Shown here: one piece after another, positions 12,835 to 24,779 of the stretch
How the letters are laid out: each line of letters starts with the position of its first letter
Position numbering within the stretch: position 1 is the first letter of the stretch
Assembly (NCBI GenBank): GCA_030686995.1
Contig: CM060698.1
Coordinates: 144,417,106-144,481,105 of the forward strand
Length of the DNA: 64,000 bases
Direction: 5' to 3'
Origin: Artemisia argyi
Taxonomy: Eukaryota; Streptophyta; Magnoliopsida; Asterales; Asteraceae
Notes under the pieces: model-generated
Told to the model about the DNA's origin: nothing
What the model saw: only the letters and a program-made list of their open reading frames with translations
Database searches by the model: none
Translations under genes and position numbers: made by a program

Positions 12835-13236
12835 GGGCTATGTTTGGGGAGGGCTTTTATGGGGCTTATGGGGGCTTGGGCTTTTAAAATAAGCCGGCTA
12901 ATTAAATAAGTCTCGTTTGTCATGGGGCTTATGGAAGGGCTTATAAAATAAGCCGGCTAAAAAATTTAGCCCCATAAAAGAGGCTAAAAACTTAAGTCCG
13001 GGGCTTTTAAAGAATAAATTACTTATTTACCCACAAAAATATCTAACATATACAAAAACTCATTTAATTATGTCATTTTTAGTAATTTTGCAATAATAAG
13101 CCCCATCCCCAGCCCATTTGCCAAACAAGTTTATAAAAATACAAATTTTAATTTCGGCTTATAATATAAGCCCTAGCCCCAGCCCCAGCCCCAGCCCCAG
13201 CCCCAGCTCCAGCCCATTTCGCCAAACATACCCCTA
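12835..13236. mobile_element. MITE rich in GGGGCTTATGG, inside the large MULE
   Basis: Inverted ends GGGCTATGTTTGG (left) and GGGGTATGTTTGG (right, minus strand) enclose repeats of GGGCTTATAAAATAAGCC. Near the right end is a (CCCCAG)n minisatellite, about six to seven copies at 13173-13212. No clear target duplication was found. Confidence 0.55.
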
Positions 13237-13489
13237 TTTAATTTAGCATTACCAGACTTTCTTTTTTGGGATAATTCCATATTTACCAAATCTAAACATG
13301 AATATGTCATATATACCCAAAAATCCAAAATACAAGTTTTGAATGCAAGATGTACAATGCAGTTGAAACATATTTTGGGTAAATATGGCATTATCATGTT
13401 TAAATTGGGTAAATATGGAATTGATTTTTTTTAATGCTCTGTTTTTAGTATTTATTATGCTTGTTATGTGTTTGATGAAATGTTTACAA

Positions 13490-13640
13490 AGTATTTGACT
13501 GTTAGAAAGACCATATTCAGAACCATGAAAGACTATGGTATTTGACATTTTGACTATTAGAAACACCATAGCATTTGATTGTTACAAAGACCATAGTATT
13601 TGACTGTTACAAAGACCATAGAATTTGACTGTTAGACTCA
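13490..13640 (+). repeat. imperfect tandem repeat, unit about 29 bp
   Basis: Three to four copies of a unit close to CATAGTATTTGACTGTTAC followed by AAAGAC. It lies inside the MULE. Confidence 0.65.
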
Positions 13641-13769
13641 GCAAAAACTCCTATAAGCTCTTTGCAAGCAACCCATCTAAACACTGCTCGAGTGCTTGAT
13701 TCATTATAATAGAATGTAGTTAGAAGATTTTACTTTTCTAGACAGTTTAGATCGTGAATCTTTTTACAT

Positions 13770-13985
13770 TTTGACATGGCTTGCCACACAGTCTTGTATA
13801 GATAGTGCAGTTAATGAAATCTTTCCACATTTCAATCTCTCTGTTCACTCTCTGTTTATGAATATCATCTTTTGAGACATGGCTTGCCACACAATCTTGT
13901 ATTGGATTACACTGAGTGAACCAAATAAGAGACTTCCATGGAATAGTTTGACATGGCTTGCCACATAGTCTTGTATTGGATTGAA
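13770..13985 (+). repeat. three dispersed copies of a GACATGGCTTGCCACA block
   Basis: The word GACATGGCTTGCCACA followed by AGTCTTGTAT recurs near 13774, 13879 and 13951, each within unrelated sequence. It is too long to be chance and is probably a local duplication inside the MULE interior. Confidence 0.6.
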
Positions 13986-14089
13986 TGGTCTACACTGGTA
14001 TTACATTGATCCTTGTATACCTTGTAAAGTTTTATTTTTGATTCAAGCAATGGTATTACCAAGCATTTCTTATTTGCAGAAATCATAAT

Positions 14090-14505
14090 CATTAGCTCTG
14101 ATTCAACCACTGATGATACAAGTTTTGTTGATACAAGTTCTAATGATACAAGCATGGAAGTAAATATGCTTTCATGGTATTTGCCACAAACTGATACTGC
14201 AAGCTCTGAGTATGTCTTTGCTGATTCAAGTTCTGATGATGACCAATTTCATATCCAAGGTAAAAAATGTTCAAGCTCCAATCCTATTCAAGCTAAAAAA
14301 GGTTCCAACTCTAATCTTATTCATGCTAAAAAAAAGGTTCCAACTCTAATCCTATTCCAGCTTAGAAGGCTAGGCCTTGCAGAAGATTTGACACGGACAT
14401 AGCACTAGGTCTTGCAGCAAATTTGACTTGAGGTTCTATTAGTAACAAGACTTTTGGAATAAGAAAACCCAAAGCTTTAGGAGCAGTTGCAGACAGTCAA
14501 GGAAA
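14090..14505 (+). pseudogene. degenerate coding remnant in the MULE interior
   Basis: An open frame runs through acidic, Ser-rich sequence (DSTTDD, DSSSDDDQFHIQGKK), then three tandem copies encoding about SNPIQAKKG. The frame breaks, and a basic end (KGKRKMV) appears in another frame near 14500. It looks like the tail of an element-borne gene. I do not recognise the protein, and no catalytic motif is visible. Confidence 0.4.
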
Positions 14506-15833
14506 AGGAAAAAGGAAGATGGTCTAGGAGCTAAGCTTTTGTTGTATTTGGTAGGTTATGATGGTAGTTGGTTGTTTATGATAGTAGTTTGAACACTTAA
14601 TCTTTTGGATAACAATTAACTGTTTATGGTGGTAGTATAAATGCTATGCCTTTATCTATTGTAATAATGATACAATTTATGTAAATGTCTTTTGAATGGT
14701 AGTTGATCAGTAACAATGCAACAATTTATCCATGTTTCAGATTTTGTTATTTATTTATTTTTTTTTTATTGAAAATGTTTCAGATCAGTTTGTTTTGATT
14801 ACCCATGTTTCAAATCAGTTTATCCATGCAGCATATTTTTTTTGAGATCAGTTGGATTTTTACCCAAGTTTCGGATCAGTTTTTTTTTGATATTTTTTTT
14901 TACCCAGATTTTGTTATTTTACTTGATTTTGACCCATGTTATGAGTTTGTTTTGATTTACGGGTTTGTGTTATGGGTTTTTGAATGTTTGATTACGGGTT
15001 TGTGTTATGATGGTAGAGAGAAGTTCATTTAGGGACTAAGTTTTTGTTACATACTGAGGGACAAATCCCCACTATCCATTTAATTTGATCTAATGGTGGG
15101 GATTAACATAAGATTAAATATGTAAACCTAAGTCCATGTTTTTTTTTTCTTTTTTCTTTGTCTTTTTTATTATTCACTTTATTTATTTATTTATTTTTTT
15201 TATTTTTTTTGTCTTTTTTTTTTTCCAATTAACGTTATTTTTTTCCTTTTTTTTTGTCATTTTTTTCTTTTTTTTTCTAATTCACTTTTTTTTTTTTGTT
15301 TTTTTTTTTGCATTTTTTAAAATCAAGCTTTTCTTTTTTTAAATAAATTCACGATTTTTTTCACTTTATTAAGTTTTCGTCCGTTTTTGTCTGTTTTCAC
15401 ATGTTTATATACGTTTTGGGACGTTTTTATCCGCTTTCATACATTTTCATCCGTTTTTTACGTTTTCGTCCGTTTTTTTATGTTTTCGTCTTTTTTGAGA
15501 CATTTTTATCCGTTTTCGGCAATTTTTATACGTTTTCAGACACATTGTCCATTTTCATCCATTTTCAGACGTTTTCATCCGTTTTATACGTTTTCATCCG
15601 TTTTTATATGTTTTCATCCATTTTTGTCCGTTTCATACGTTTATAAACATTTTATGTATTTTTGTCCGTTTTCAAACGTTTTCGTCTGTTTTCATACTTT
15701 TCAGCAGTTTTTATACGTTTTCGTCAATTTTTATCAATTTTCATACGTTTTCGTCCCTTTCCAGGTGTGTTTTTACGCTTTCATACGTATTCGTTCCTTT
15801 TCTTATGTTTTCGTCCGTATTCATATGTTTCTA

Positions 15834-15924
15834 AATATCACAATTGATATTCTTAATATCACAAGTGATTTTTTTTTATATTCAAAATATCACTTGTGAT
15901 ATTAAGAATATCAATTGTGATATT
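15834..15924. repeat. perfect 36-bp hairpin
   Basis: 15834-15869 and 15889-15924 are exact reverse complements around a 19-base loop. Each arm itself contains the palindromic ATCACAAGTGAT and ATCACAATTGAT words. Confidence 0.9.
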
Positions 15925-16010
15925 CAAAAATGTATGAAAATGAACGAAAATGAACAAAAACAGACGAAAACGTAAGAAAGTGAAAAAAACGTGAATTAAA
16001 AAAAATGAAA

Positions 16011-16530
16011 ATCACTTATGATATTCTGAATATCACTTGTAATTTTCTGAATATCACTTTTGATATTCAGAATATCACTTGTGATTTTCATGTTACAAAA
16101 CATTAGTTGAAAATCACTTGTGATATTCAGAATATCATTTGTGATATTCAGAATATCACTTGTGATTTTCTGAATATCACTTGTGATATTCTGAATATCA
16201 CAAGTGATTTTCAACTAATATTTTGTAACATGAAAATCACAAGTGATAATCTGAATATCACAAGTGATATTCAGAAAATTATAAGTGATATTCATGTTAA
16301 AAAAACGTTAGTTGAAAATCACTTGTGATATTTAGAATATCACTTGTGATTTTCATGTTACAAAACATTAGTTGAATATCACTTGTTATATTTCGAATAT
16401 CACTTGTGATTTTCTGAATATCACTTGTGACATTCTGAATATCACAAGTGATTTTCATTTTACAAAACATTAGTTGAAAATCACTTGTGATATTCAGAAT
16501 ATCACTTGTGATATTCTGAGTATCAAAGAA
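16011..16530. repeat. array of about 20 ATCACTTGTGAT palindromic units
   Basis: Units of AATATCAC-TT-GTGATATT, themselves 8-bp inverted repeats around two bases, follow each other, joined by CTG or CAG. Roughly fifteen are in the TT form and five in the AA (inverted) form. Between groups of units, the spacer ATGTTACAAAACATTAGTTG occurs in both orientations, so the array is also palindromic at a larger scale. Confidence 0.9.
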
Positions 16531-18120
16531 TAATACTTTTGATATTTACAAGAGTATGAAAACGTCTGAAAGTGGCTGACAACATTTTAAAATGGACGAA
16601 AACGTACGAAAATGGATGAATATGTACGAAAACGTTTGAAAACGGACAAAGATGTATAAAAATGGACGAAAACGTTCAAAAACGGACGAAAACGTAAGAA
16701 AACGGACAAAAACATATGAAAACGGACGAAAACATATGAAAACGTATTAAAACGGACAAAAACGTATAAAAATGGACGGAAACGTATAAAAACAGACAGA
16801 ATCATATAAAAACGGACGAAAACGTATATGAACCTATGAAAACGGACAAAAAACGAACGAAAACGTATAAAAACGTCTGAAAACGGACGAAAACATATAA
16901 AGAAAAAATGTTTGAAAACAGACGAAAACGTAAAAAAAACATATGGAAACGTAAAAAATGGACGAAAACGTATGAAAACGGACAAAAACGCTTAAAAACC
17001 GACGAAAACTTAAAAAAACAGACGAAAATGTATGAAAACGGACGAAAACGTATAAAAACGGACGGAAACATATATAAACGGTCAAAATCGTATAAAAACA
17101 GACTAAAACGTATGAAAACGGACAAAAACGTATAAAAACGGACAAAAACGTCTGAAAACAGACAAAAACGTAAAAAAATGTCTGAAAACGGACAAAAACG
17201 TATATAAACATGTGAAAACAGACAAAAACAGACGAAAAAAATAGTAAAGTGAAAAAAATCGTGAATTTATTTTTAAAAAAAAAACTTGATTTAAAAAAAG
17301 CAAAAAAAATGTATTAGAAAAAAAGAAAAAAAAAACAAAAAACAAAAAAAAGGAAAAAAAAAACAAAAACAAAAAATAAGGGAAAAACAACGTTAATTGG
17401 AAAAAAGTCAAAAAAACAATAAATAAATAAAAAGAAATAAATAAAGAACGTGAATAATAAAAAAGACAAAGAAAAAAAGGAAAAAACATAGAATTAGGTT
17501 TCCATATTTAATCTTAGGTTAATCCCCACCATTAGATCAAATTAGATTAATGGTGAGGATTTGTCCCTCAGTATGCAAGAAAAACTTGATCCTTAAAATA
17601 ACTCACCTCTATGATGGTATTAAAGATCAGTTGCATATGATTATATTTCTGGGTATAATAAACCAAGGTGAAAAAAAAAATGAAATTCCATGTTGATTGC
17701 AATAATGACGTGGAAAATCATATGGGTATATTGGTGATATTTACAAGTAACAAAAAGTTTGGATGGTGATAATGATATTTTAAAGAGTATATTACCTGTA
17801 TTTGAAAATTTTGAAAAGTACGTTGGAAATATAAGTCTTTAACCCTTAATTTTAGCAGTAAATTACACTGTTCGTCCCTAAGGTTGTACCAAAATAATTA
17901 AATCATTAACATAACTCGGTGAAATGACAAAAAATAACACTCATGTGCAAGGCACATGGGGGACTTAACGGATGTTGACTGACGACATTTACTTAAAAAG
18001 ACCTCGGGTGATGCAAAAAGTGAAATGTAGGGACTTCCGGTGTATTTAATTTTTGTGAGAGACTCAACGTGTATTTTGTACAACTTCATGGACGAACGGT
18101 GTATTTTACTCCTATTTTAA

Positions 18121-21100
18121 TTATAATATTAAGACATCCAAGATCGCCTCAAGTAGTTTGTAGGCTCTACATAGAAGTGGCAAAGCGAGCAGGCTAGGCG
18201 GGCTCGGGCCACGGGTCCAAACAGGCACAGGCTTAAACAGGGACGAGCCAAACGAGTTCATATTATATAAATTGCTTTAGAAAAGACCCAAAACGACAAC
18301 AAAAATTCCTCAAATGTAACACCTCATTTATATTTAAATAACTAAATATATCATATCTATAAGTTTTATTTAAAAACAATTGTAATCTTTTCCAATTTAG
18401 AGAAAAGAGTGTCCGTTAATGACCATTAACTTTTAAATGAGCCATAAATGCCTATTTGCACCCAAATCTTTTACAAATTAGCGCATATTGATTTTGGATA
18501 CAAATTGCCACCTCTTACGATCAGTTCGCTTTTGGCAGGAAGAATCAAAGGTTAGCTTTTGCCTCTATATACAAATGAAGCTAAAATTTCCATTGCACAA
18601 GGCACAAGTCATTGTAACCAAGAATCATATCAGAAGTGGGGGTTCCTGTTTCATTCAAAAGTAAGACTGTGTTCAGCTGTAGTTTTAGCAAAAAGAAACT
18701 GGGCATTTTATTTGCTTCTAGTGGTCGGAATATATGCATTCCTTGTTACGTAGCGAGTGATTACAGGATAGATTAAGCTAATGGCTAGCAAAGTTAAGGA
18801 GCACCATCTGTAACATCAACTGTAACATAGAATAATTGGTTTTGAAGGTGTGGGTACCCTGTTAAGGGTACCAATGAAAGCTAAATTTGTTACTTTAGCT
18901 TCATGCACATATTCTATGCTTTCTTTCAAAGTTAGATGGCCTGCAACCTAGCACGTCGAGTTATTCTTTAAAAGAGATTAGAAAACATCAAAATTTAGTA
19001 GGTGGCAAGTTTAAGACCAATTCATGTGAAATCATATGTATTTTAGATAAATAAAGTAAGAAACCAATTCATGTACTGTATTTACTTGTCACCTTGTTTA
19101 GCGCATAAAAAAGTTATGGACAAATCGTTTAGCAATCGTTATGAGGAAGAAAGATCTACCTAATCTATCTTTGTTCCAAAAGTAAATCATAAATCAGAAT
19201 CGAATATTAATTATTAAGAGGAACCTGATGTTCGATTTGTATACTATCATTCTTTTACAGCCGCTTTTATTTTATCTCAAATGATATACTAATATAGGTA
19301 TTAACATCACATCTTCATTTTCCTTGTACCAAGCGTATGGAAGAATCTTAAATTTTTTATTTTATCCTTCGACATGTACACATCGAACACTTGATGTCCA
19401 AATAATCAGGAATCTGATGTTTCTATTCGAATACATAACCAAATCCGTATCTGAAACTCATCACACTGATGCTGACAGTACACAACAGACTCTAAAGTAC
19501 TCTAGAACCAACATCAAACAACCACTAGTGAAGAGAAAAAAACACCATGTTAGCAAGGAAACCCACAAAATGACGTATAGCGAACACATTTTGTTGCAAC
19601 TGAATGAGAAAAAAACACCTTACTGCCAAAATGGCATGCAGCATAAAAATTGGAGCATAGTGAAGAATCATGACCCAATGGTAGGAACGCCATGGACTGA
19701 TATAAGTGCATCATAATGTGTAGACTAGCAGATACTTGTACCACAAGTGAGAAAGTGTGAAGTGTGAACAAATCCTAAACAATAGTTGCGACCAAGGAAG
19801 AAACTATCATAAACCTAGCTAAAGTCTAAGGATATTCATATCTCAAATGATTATCAGTCGGATATTCAATCAAAATATATCTATACTGCAATATGAATCC
19901 ATATGAAACGATCAAATACGGATATGAATTCGAATTTATTAATACTGGACAACTGATTATTGAAATTTTCATACACCAGTTACAAGCCTAACTATCCTCT
20001 TTTTTTCGAACTGTTTTAATTTTACAGAAATTTATTTGGAACAAAGGTATTTTATTTTAATATGTTATCTTATAACACATTGGTGATTTATTTATGAAAC
20101 CAGGAAGGCTATGATTATCTTGGGAATAATATCTAAAGTAGCCAACAAAGCATCTGCTTTAGCATATGTTATGTTATAGTGACATCCTGATTGCGTAGTT
20201 ATTAAATTGACCGTTACTCGTTTCTAAACCAGTATTAGTTGATTCGAATTCCAGTTCTAATGTCCCTCAACTTTGCATAAACTAAATTTATTTACCACTT
20301 TATTAAGTTCCTTGATATGGTATAAAGCAAATTACTTGGTCCCCTAGCTCCTTTACGTGTTTCTCTATGGCAAGACACAATTACATTTATTAAGATTGAC
20401 TCATTGGCAGCGTTATTAGGTTTGTGATGGCTAGAGGAGGCTTGGCCTATCATTTAACGTATCAAATACACTCTGAGTTTCTAGTAATTCTATGGTTTGT
20501 TTCTCTTTATGTACTTACTTATTTATTGGTTGGGTAAGCGAGGTGAGGATTTTGATGCCACAAACCTCAATGGACCCAAGATTTGCATTAAAGTTGACAA
20601 AAGCAACTTCTTTAAGACCAGACTGAGAATCTACAAGCTGCAAAGCCAACATCCCCAAGTTTTTAAACAAACCATCACTTTATTTTGTATGTTGGCTAAT
20701 TTGCTAAAGTTGGAATCATGCCAATCCCCCATTAGATTCTACTTTAGTAAGCAGGCAAGAGGATCTAACAAGTACATAAATTTTAGAACCGAAGCTGTAC
20801 GTATCCGTACTGTAACCAAACCACAGGTCCCACTTGCTACTTTCATCCTAGTTCCGCAACCAATACCATGGTATGGATATGTACTCACATTAAGAAACAT
20901 CAGTGGGTGAACATATATTATCTTAGCGGATTAGGCCAATGTAAGCAGCAATCAACATCACGTTAGCAATGTAAAAGTAATCAGAGTGAACTGAATGCTT
21001 GGTGTATATGTCGTTATTGTACTAGAACTAGAACACATGCATTATGACCATGATTAAGACCGGTAACTAAAAACAGATGGGCGAATTAGAGAAAGAAAGA

Positions 21101-21675
21101 AAAGTGTAAAGGAACACAATTGGCACTGTAAACTAAGACTGCTCTTTTGCTGCATGGGGAACAGAGCTTGGAATTCTAAAGTGAGATTTTCAAAGGGCAT
21201 AAAGTGAATGCTTGGTTTTTTTGCTAGAGTTCTTTTTTGTTAATCAAATATTTTCCTACATTTGTCTTTATGACTAGCCCAAAACAGTTCCCATATGCTA
21301 ATTCTCTTCCAAGGCTGCTCAATATCTTTGCTTACTAACTAAGGAATACTAAGTTACCAATATACCCTACATACAAAATACACAAGTTTAATTATGTTAC
21401 ATGTCATGTCCACACAACATGTAATGATGGTCTTCTGATGCAGCAATACTTCTAATGCCCGAGAGAATGGTTTTGTCTTCTTGAATGGTAGACAAAAGTA
21501 GAGTGGAATGAAAAAGATGCTTGGCTTCTCAGGGGTATCGCTCCAATTCCCCGTAGTCATCCTAGTCAGATTCTTCTTCTTTTTTTTTAACAGCCTTATT
21601 CTGCTTGGATAGAAGGCCTGGCTTATGATTGGGATAATCTAAAGCTTCTTAAGGCATGTGGGTCCCTTCCTGCTT
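18121..21675. other. intergenic region upstream of the CLE gene
   Basis: No gene could be supported. Frames of 64-137 residues exist (for example 19324-19716 and 20497-20910), but they match no family I know and lack introns, domains or codon bias. A GC-richer start of a hAT-like MITE (GAAGTGGCAAAGCGAGCAGG, about 18172) is truncated. Confidence 0.45.
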
Positions 21676-21677
21676 TA

Positions 21678-21685
21678 TTATATAC
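21678..21685 (+). promoter_or_regulatory. likely TATA box of the CLE gene
   Basis: TTATATAC lies about 140 bp upstream of the start codon. A second TATA-like word at about 21806-21811 is too close to the start codon to be the main one. Confidence 0.4.
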
Positions 21686-21820
21686 AGTAAATCACAGGCT
21701 TATATCTAAGCAATGCATCACAACACTAGGATGATTTAACTGTCAGTCTCACTTCTTCCCTTATTCTCCCAAAGAAAATATCATCTCTATTTCCTACCTT
21801 ACTTTTATACATATAAAATT

Positions 21821-22105
21821 ATGATTTTGAGTACTTATAAACTATTCATCCTACTTACCTGTATTGGAATGTTAGCAGTTAAACCATATATGGTTTCTGG
21901 CTTCAGAAACATAGACATTGAAATAAGATGGAAGAAAGCGAACTATGGAGAGCTCCCGGTGAATACTCGTGTGCTCAAGGAAGTTTCGGTGAAGGACCTT
22001 CAAGCAAAGCCATCACCTGCCTCTTTGAGCAAGAAACTTGATCCTTATCAGTCAAGTAAAAGACCAGTTCGACGAGGGTCAGACCCCATCCACAACAGAT
22101 CTTAA
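21821..22105 (+). CDS. CLE45: CLE45-type secreted signalling peptide precursor
   Basis: A single-exon frame of 94 residues. Residues 1-27 form a signal peptide: a basic start, the hydrophobic stretch FILLTCIGMLAV and a cleavable VSG. A variable region follows. The conserved CLE dodecapeptide lies at residues 81-92, RPVRRGSDPIHN, with two residues after it. In Arabidopsis the closest peptide is CLE45 (RRVRRGSDPIHN), which signals through BAM3-type receptor kinases and restrains protophloem differentiation. Two things separate this gene from generic CLEs: RRGS replaces the usual PxGP, and only two residues follow the motif. Position 2 of the dodecapeptide is Pro instead of Arg. The precursor should be secreted and trimmed, with the peptide acting outside the cell. 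Orthology is inferred from the motif, not tested by phylogeny. Confidence 0.88.
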   Translation: MILSTYKLFILLTCIGMLAVKPYMVSGFRNIDIEIRWKKANYGELPVNTRVLKEVSVKDLQAKPSPASLSKKLDPYQSSKRPVRRGSDPIHNRS

Positions 22106-24368
22106 TATATAGGATGATCTGAAGGATAAATTGAAGAAACAACGTGAAAGACTTCAGAGAAACAAAAGGTTATGATAATTTTTTTTAATTCCGTTATAGG
22201 AGGTATTACTATAGAGTGATGTGCATAATCAGATTTTAAGGATGGTCTAAAGGCGTGCAGAATTTTGTCATAATCAGAAGAAGTTTATTGAAGACGGGTG
22301 CTGTCTGTCACAAACTAACGTGACAGTTCTTTCTTGATTCTTGTTTGAACAAGAATGAGAGCAAGAACAACAAAAAGAGCAAGAGCAAAGACGTGTCTTC
22401 ATTTGTTACTTTACATCCTTACAAAAGTAGTGATATTGTTTTCTATCTGTCCCTAATCTAATATCGTATTATCCCACCTGCACTTGTCTACTGTAGAAAA
22501 TTCTTTTTAGTGTCTTGTTCTGTGCACAGAAACATGTAACAACCATTGACAGGGTTCAACTATAAATCATGGTTCCTATCATGTTTATCTGTGGACTAAG
22601 CATGCAGTCTGCATATATACTAAAATTTGCTCTTAGTTTTTAATATAGTAAAATCGTCCTGAAAATTAACAGAGTAAATCAGATATAGATTCAGGTAGGA
22701 TTGCTCCGAATATACGTTTCCAGTCCCTGCCCCAAAGATTGTCGTCTCCTCAATTAAGCCTAAAGTGAGCAGGTGATCATGATGCACCACGTGAGCGATT
22801 GTGGATCAAGTCACTTACCCTTGGGGAACAGAAATTCAGGGTATGTCTATAGGTAACTTGTAAGAAGATCATGATGCTAATCTGTACCACGATAATCTCT
22901 TGAAAAATCTTCAAAGTTATACCATTGTTAATTACTTGATCACCGGCATCTCTCAAACTCTTCTGCCAAAACCACTTCTTGCAAACCAGTCTCTGACTTA
23001 ATAAACAGCGTAATTTACAACACTATATTTTACTTTAATTAATTTCAATTAAGTTTAATGCTGTTATAAGAATGATTCAAAAGAACTGGACTTTAGTTAT
23101 AAATTCAAATGTCTTGGACTCAATGACTATACGTGTGTGTCTCAAAAGTAGGAACCTTTCATATGTTTCTCGATCAAGAACAGCGTGAAAAAAAGACATC
23201 TTTAATCAATGAAGTAGTTTGTTGATCCCAATGCGTTATTGAAATACACATGCTAAAATTTGGTCCATTAAAAGATGAAAGGGAGAAGAGAAGATGTTCC
23301 TTTATAATATAGATCAGGAAGCTAGACCAGAATTTAAATATGTAACCAAAACAAGTCTGCTGCAACTTCTAGTAAGCATATTCGTTCAAAATTATTTGAG
23401 AGGCGACTCCAATCTGTCGGGCTTTATAGGAAAAGATACAATAGGGAACCCCTAAGTTCGTCGTTGACCCTTGTCCCTAATAGCTCTAGGATTTGCAATC
23501 TAATACGGTATGGCAAAATAAAAGGTGCAAGGTATCTTGATTAAATCTAGATCTTCTTAAACTAAACATATGGGTGAGTCGTGAAGACACTGTATATATA
23601 GACCGCCAAATTTCAGCCAATGGCTGTATGGACAGACAGGACAGTGCTCCCAAGTCCCAACAACTAAGGCTCCCAAAAGTTGATAAGTTTAAGTGCGGAG
23701 TCCTTAAATTCCTCTATATACAGAAAACAAAGAAAAAAGAAACCACCATCTTTAGGATCTCTCAACCTGTGATCAAAAAGTACTTCCACAACGTCATAGG
23801 GAGTCTATCCGTGCTTTAATTATCTCTTTTTCAGTTACGTTAATAGACGATCAGTTAAATGTTGCATAGGCAGTTACTTTATAACCAGATAGATATATGA
23901 TATATGCTCATCATTTACACAACTAGCCTAGATAGCTATGATTTATCCTGCTAATTATATATCATACAAAAAATACAATCCTAATACCACCCCATGTTGG
24001 ATCTTGGCTTTCCAACCAGCTAATAGATGCTATTGTTCTGGACCCCTTTAAAGAAATTCAGCAATTTCATACTTATAAATAAATCCTTCAACTAACTAGA
24101 TTTTGCAATGATATTATATTAGTAAATTTCGAATCACATAATAAACTATATACACAAAACTGTGAATATGTTCAAATTAAATATAACCTTTTTGTTAACA
24201 CTTCACTGCAATGAATATGATGTGAAATTTGAAACAGGTAAACAAATACGATGCCCATTAACCTACTATGTACACAAAGCCCAACATATAAATCATAAGG
24301 CCCATTATGCAAATCTTGTAATAATGTAACTTATTGTTTATAAAATTAAAAAACTGTCAATCTATACT
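22106..24368. other. intergenic region downstream of the CLE gene
   Basis: No gene, no clear transposon ends. The first 200-300 bp probably hold the CLE 3' UTR. Confidence 0.4.
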
Positions 24369-24452
24369 ACATATAAAACATGCATTTAATTTCTTAAATC
24401 CTGAATTCCTACATATAAAATATGCATTTAATTTCTTAAATCCTGAATTCCT
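24369..24452. repeat. tandem duplication of 42 bp
   Basis: 24369-24410 and 24411-24452 are identical except for one base (AAAACATGC against AAAATATGC). Confidence 0.9.
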
Positions 24453-24779
24453 TAAATTTAATGTTGACTTTTTTTTTAGCCGAATATTTCATATTCATGA
24501 GTTCATATATCAGTTAATAGTTTCCATAATTTAGCGAATGACTTTTGACTTTTTATCTATTATATATGGTGAGATGAAAAGATTTTTATATTTGAAAATT
24601 TTAAATTTATTGACGTTTAGATGCATATTTCAAACTTGCCGCTAAAAGTCTCGTTGTTACATACGGGTAATCGTCTAAATACAATGAATCCGGATCGATT
24701 GAGAAAGATTTTAAGCTAAGAAAATTGAAAGTAATCTTAACCATTAATCACATTAAATCAAAATAAGGGTATGACGGGG

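Larger units (their letters stand above)
15016..17609. mobile_element. foldback Mutator-like element, about 2.6 kb, nested in the larger MULE
   Basis: TATGATGGTA occurs directly outside both ends (15006-15015 and 17610-17619), a 10-bp target duplication. The left end GAGAGAAGTTCATTTAGGGA and the right end (minus strand) GAGGTGAGTTATTTTAAGGA start inverted arms. These continue through TACTGAGGGACAAATCC and CTAATGGTGGGGATTAAC. The inner arms are long: T-rich with many CGTTTTCNT copies at 15370-15830, and the A-rich complement at 16555-17230. The centre is an array of short palindromes. There is no coding capacity. The long frames rich in Phe, Arg and Val here are translations of the repeats. 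Confidence 0.8.
11247..18111. mobile_element. Mutator-like element (MULE), about 6.9 kb, with a nested insertion
   Basis: Both ends read GAGTAAAATACACCG inwards, a perfect 15-bp match. The inverted similarity (nearly 90% by eye) continues for about 230 bp (11247-11478 against about 17885-18111). A further inverted block pairs 12405-12505 with 17743-17850. The flanking nonamers CTGTTTTAA (11238-11246) and CTATTTTAA (18112-18120) differ at one base and fit the 9-bp Mutator target duplication. The left arm is interrupted between about 11480 and 12405, which includes a GGCTTATAAG hairpin remnant at about 11590-11740. The interior has only a short, broken coding remnant (about 14090-14500) and no recognisable transposase, so the element is non-autonomous or decayed. 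Confidence 0.7.

Noticed and set aside
13173..13397. Frame ending in a Trp-Gly repeat
   Set aside because: It is the (CCCCAG)n minisatellite of a MITE read on the minus strand.
14805..15342. Phe-rich frames in the T-rich stretch before the foldback arms
   Set aside because: Homopolymer translation without any protein-like pattern.
16011..16530. CRISPR-like array of regularly spaced palindromes
   Set aside because: Spacers are not unique, the repeats vary and invert, and the array lies inside a plant transposon with target duplications.
15387..17489. Several long open frames rich in Phe, Arg, Val and Ser on both strands
   Set aside because: They translate the CGTTTTC-type tandem repeats of the foldback element. 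The same repeat is open in several frames and both strands, so openness is a product of composition.
19324..19716. Open frame of 130 residues upstream of the CLE gene
   Set aside because: Low-complexity His/Thr/Lys sequence without any recognised motif; likely chance.
20497..20910. Open frame of 137 residues
   Set aside because: No domain, signal or family resemblance, and codon use is like the intergenic surroundings.
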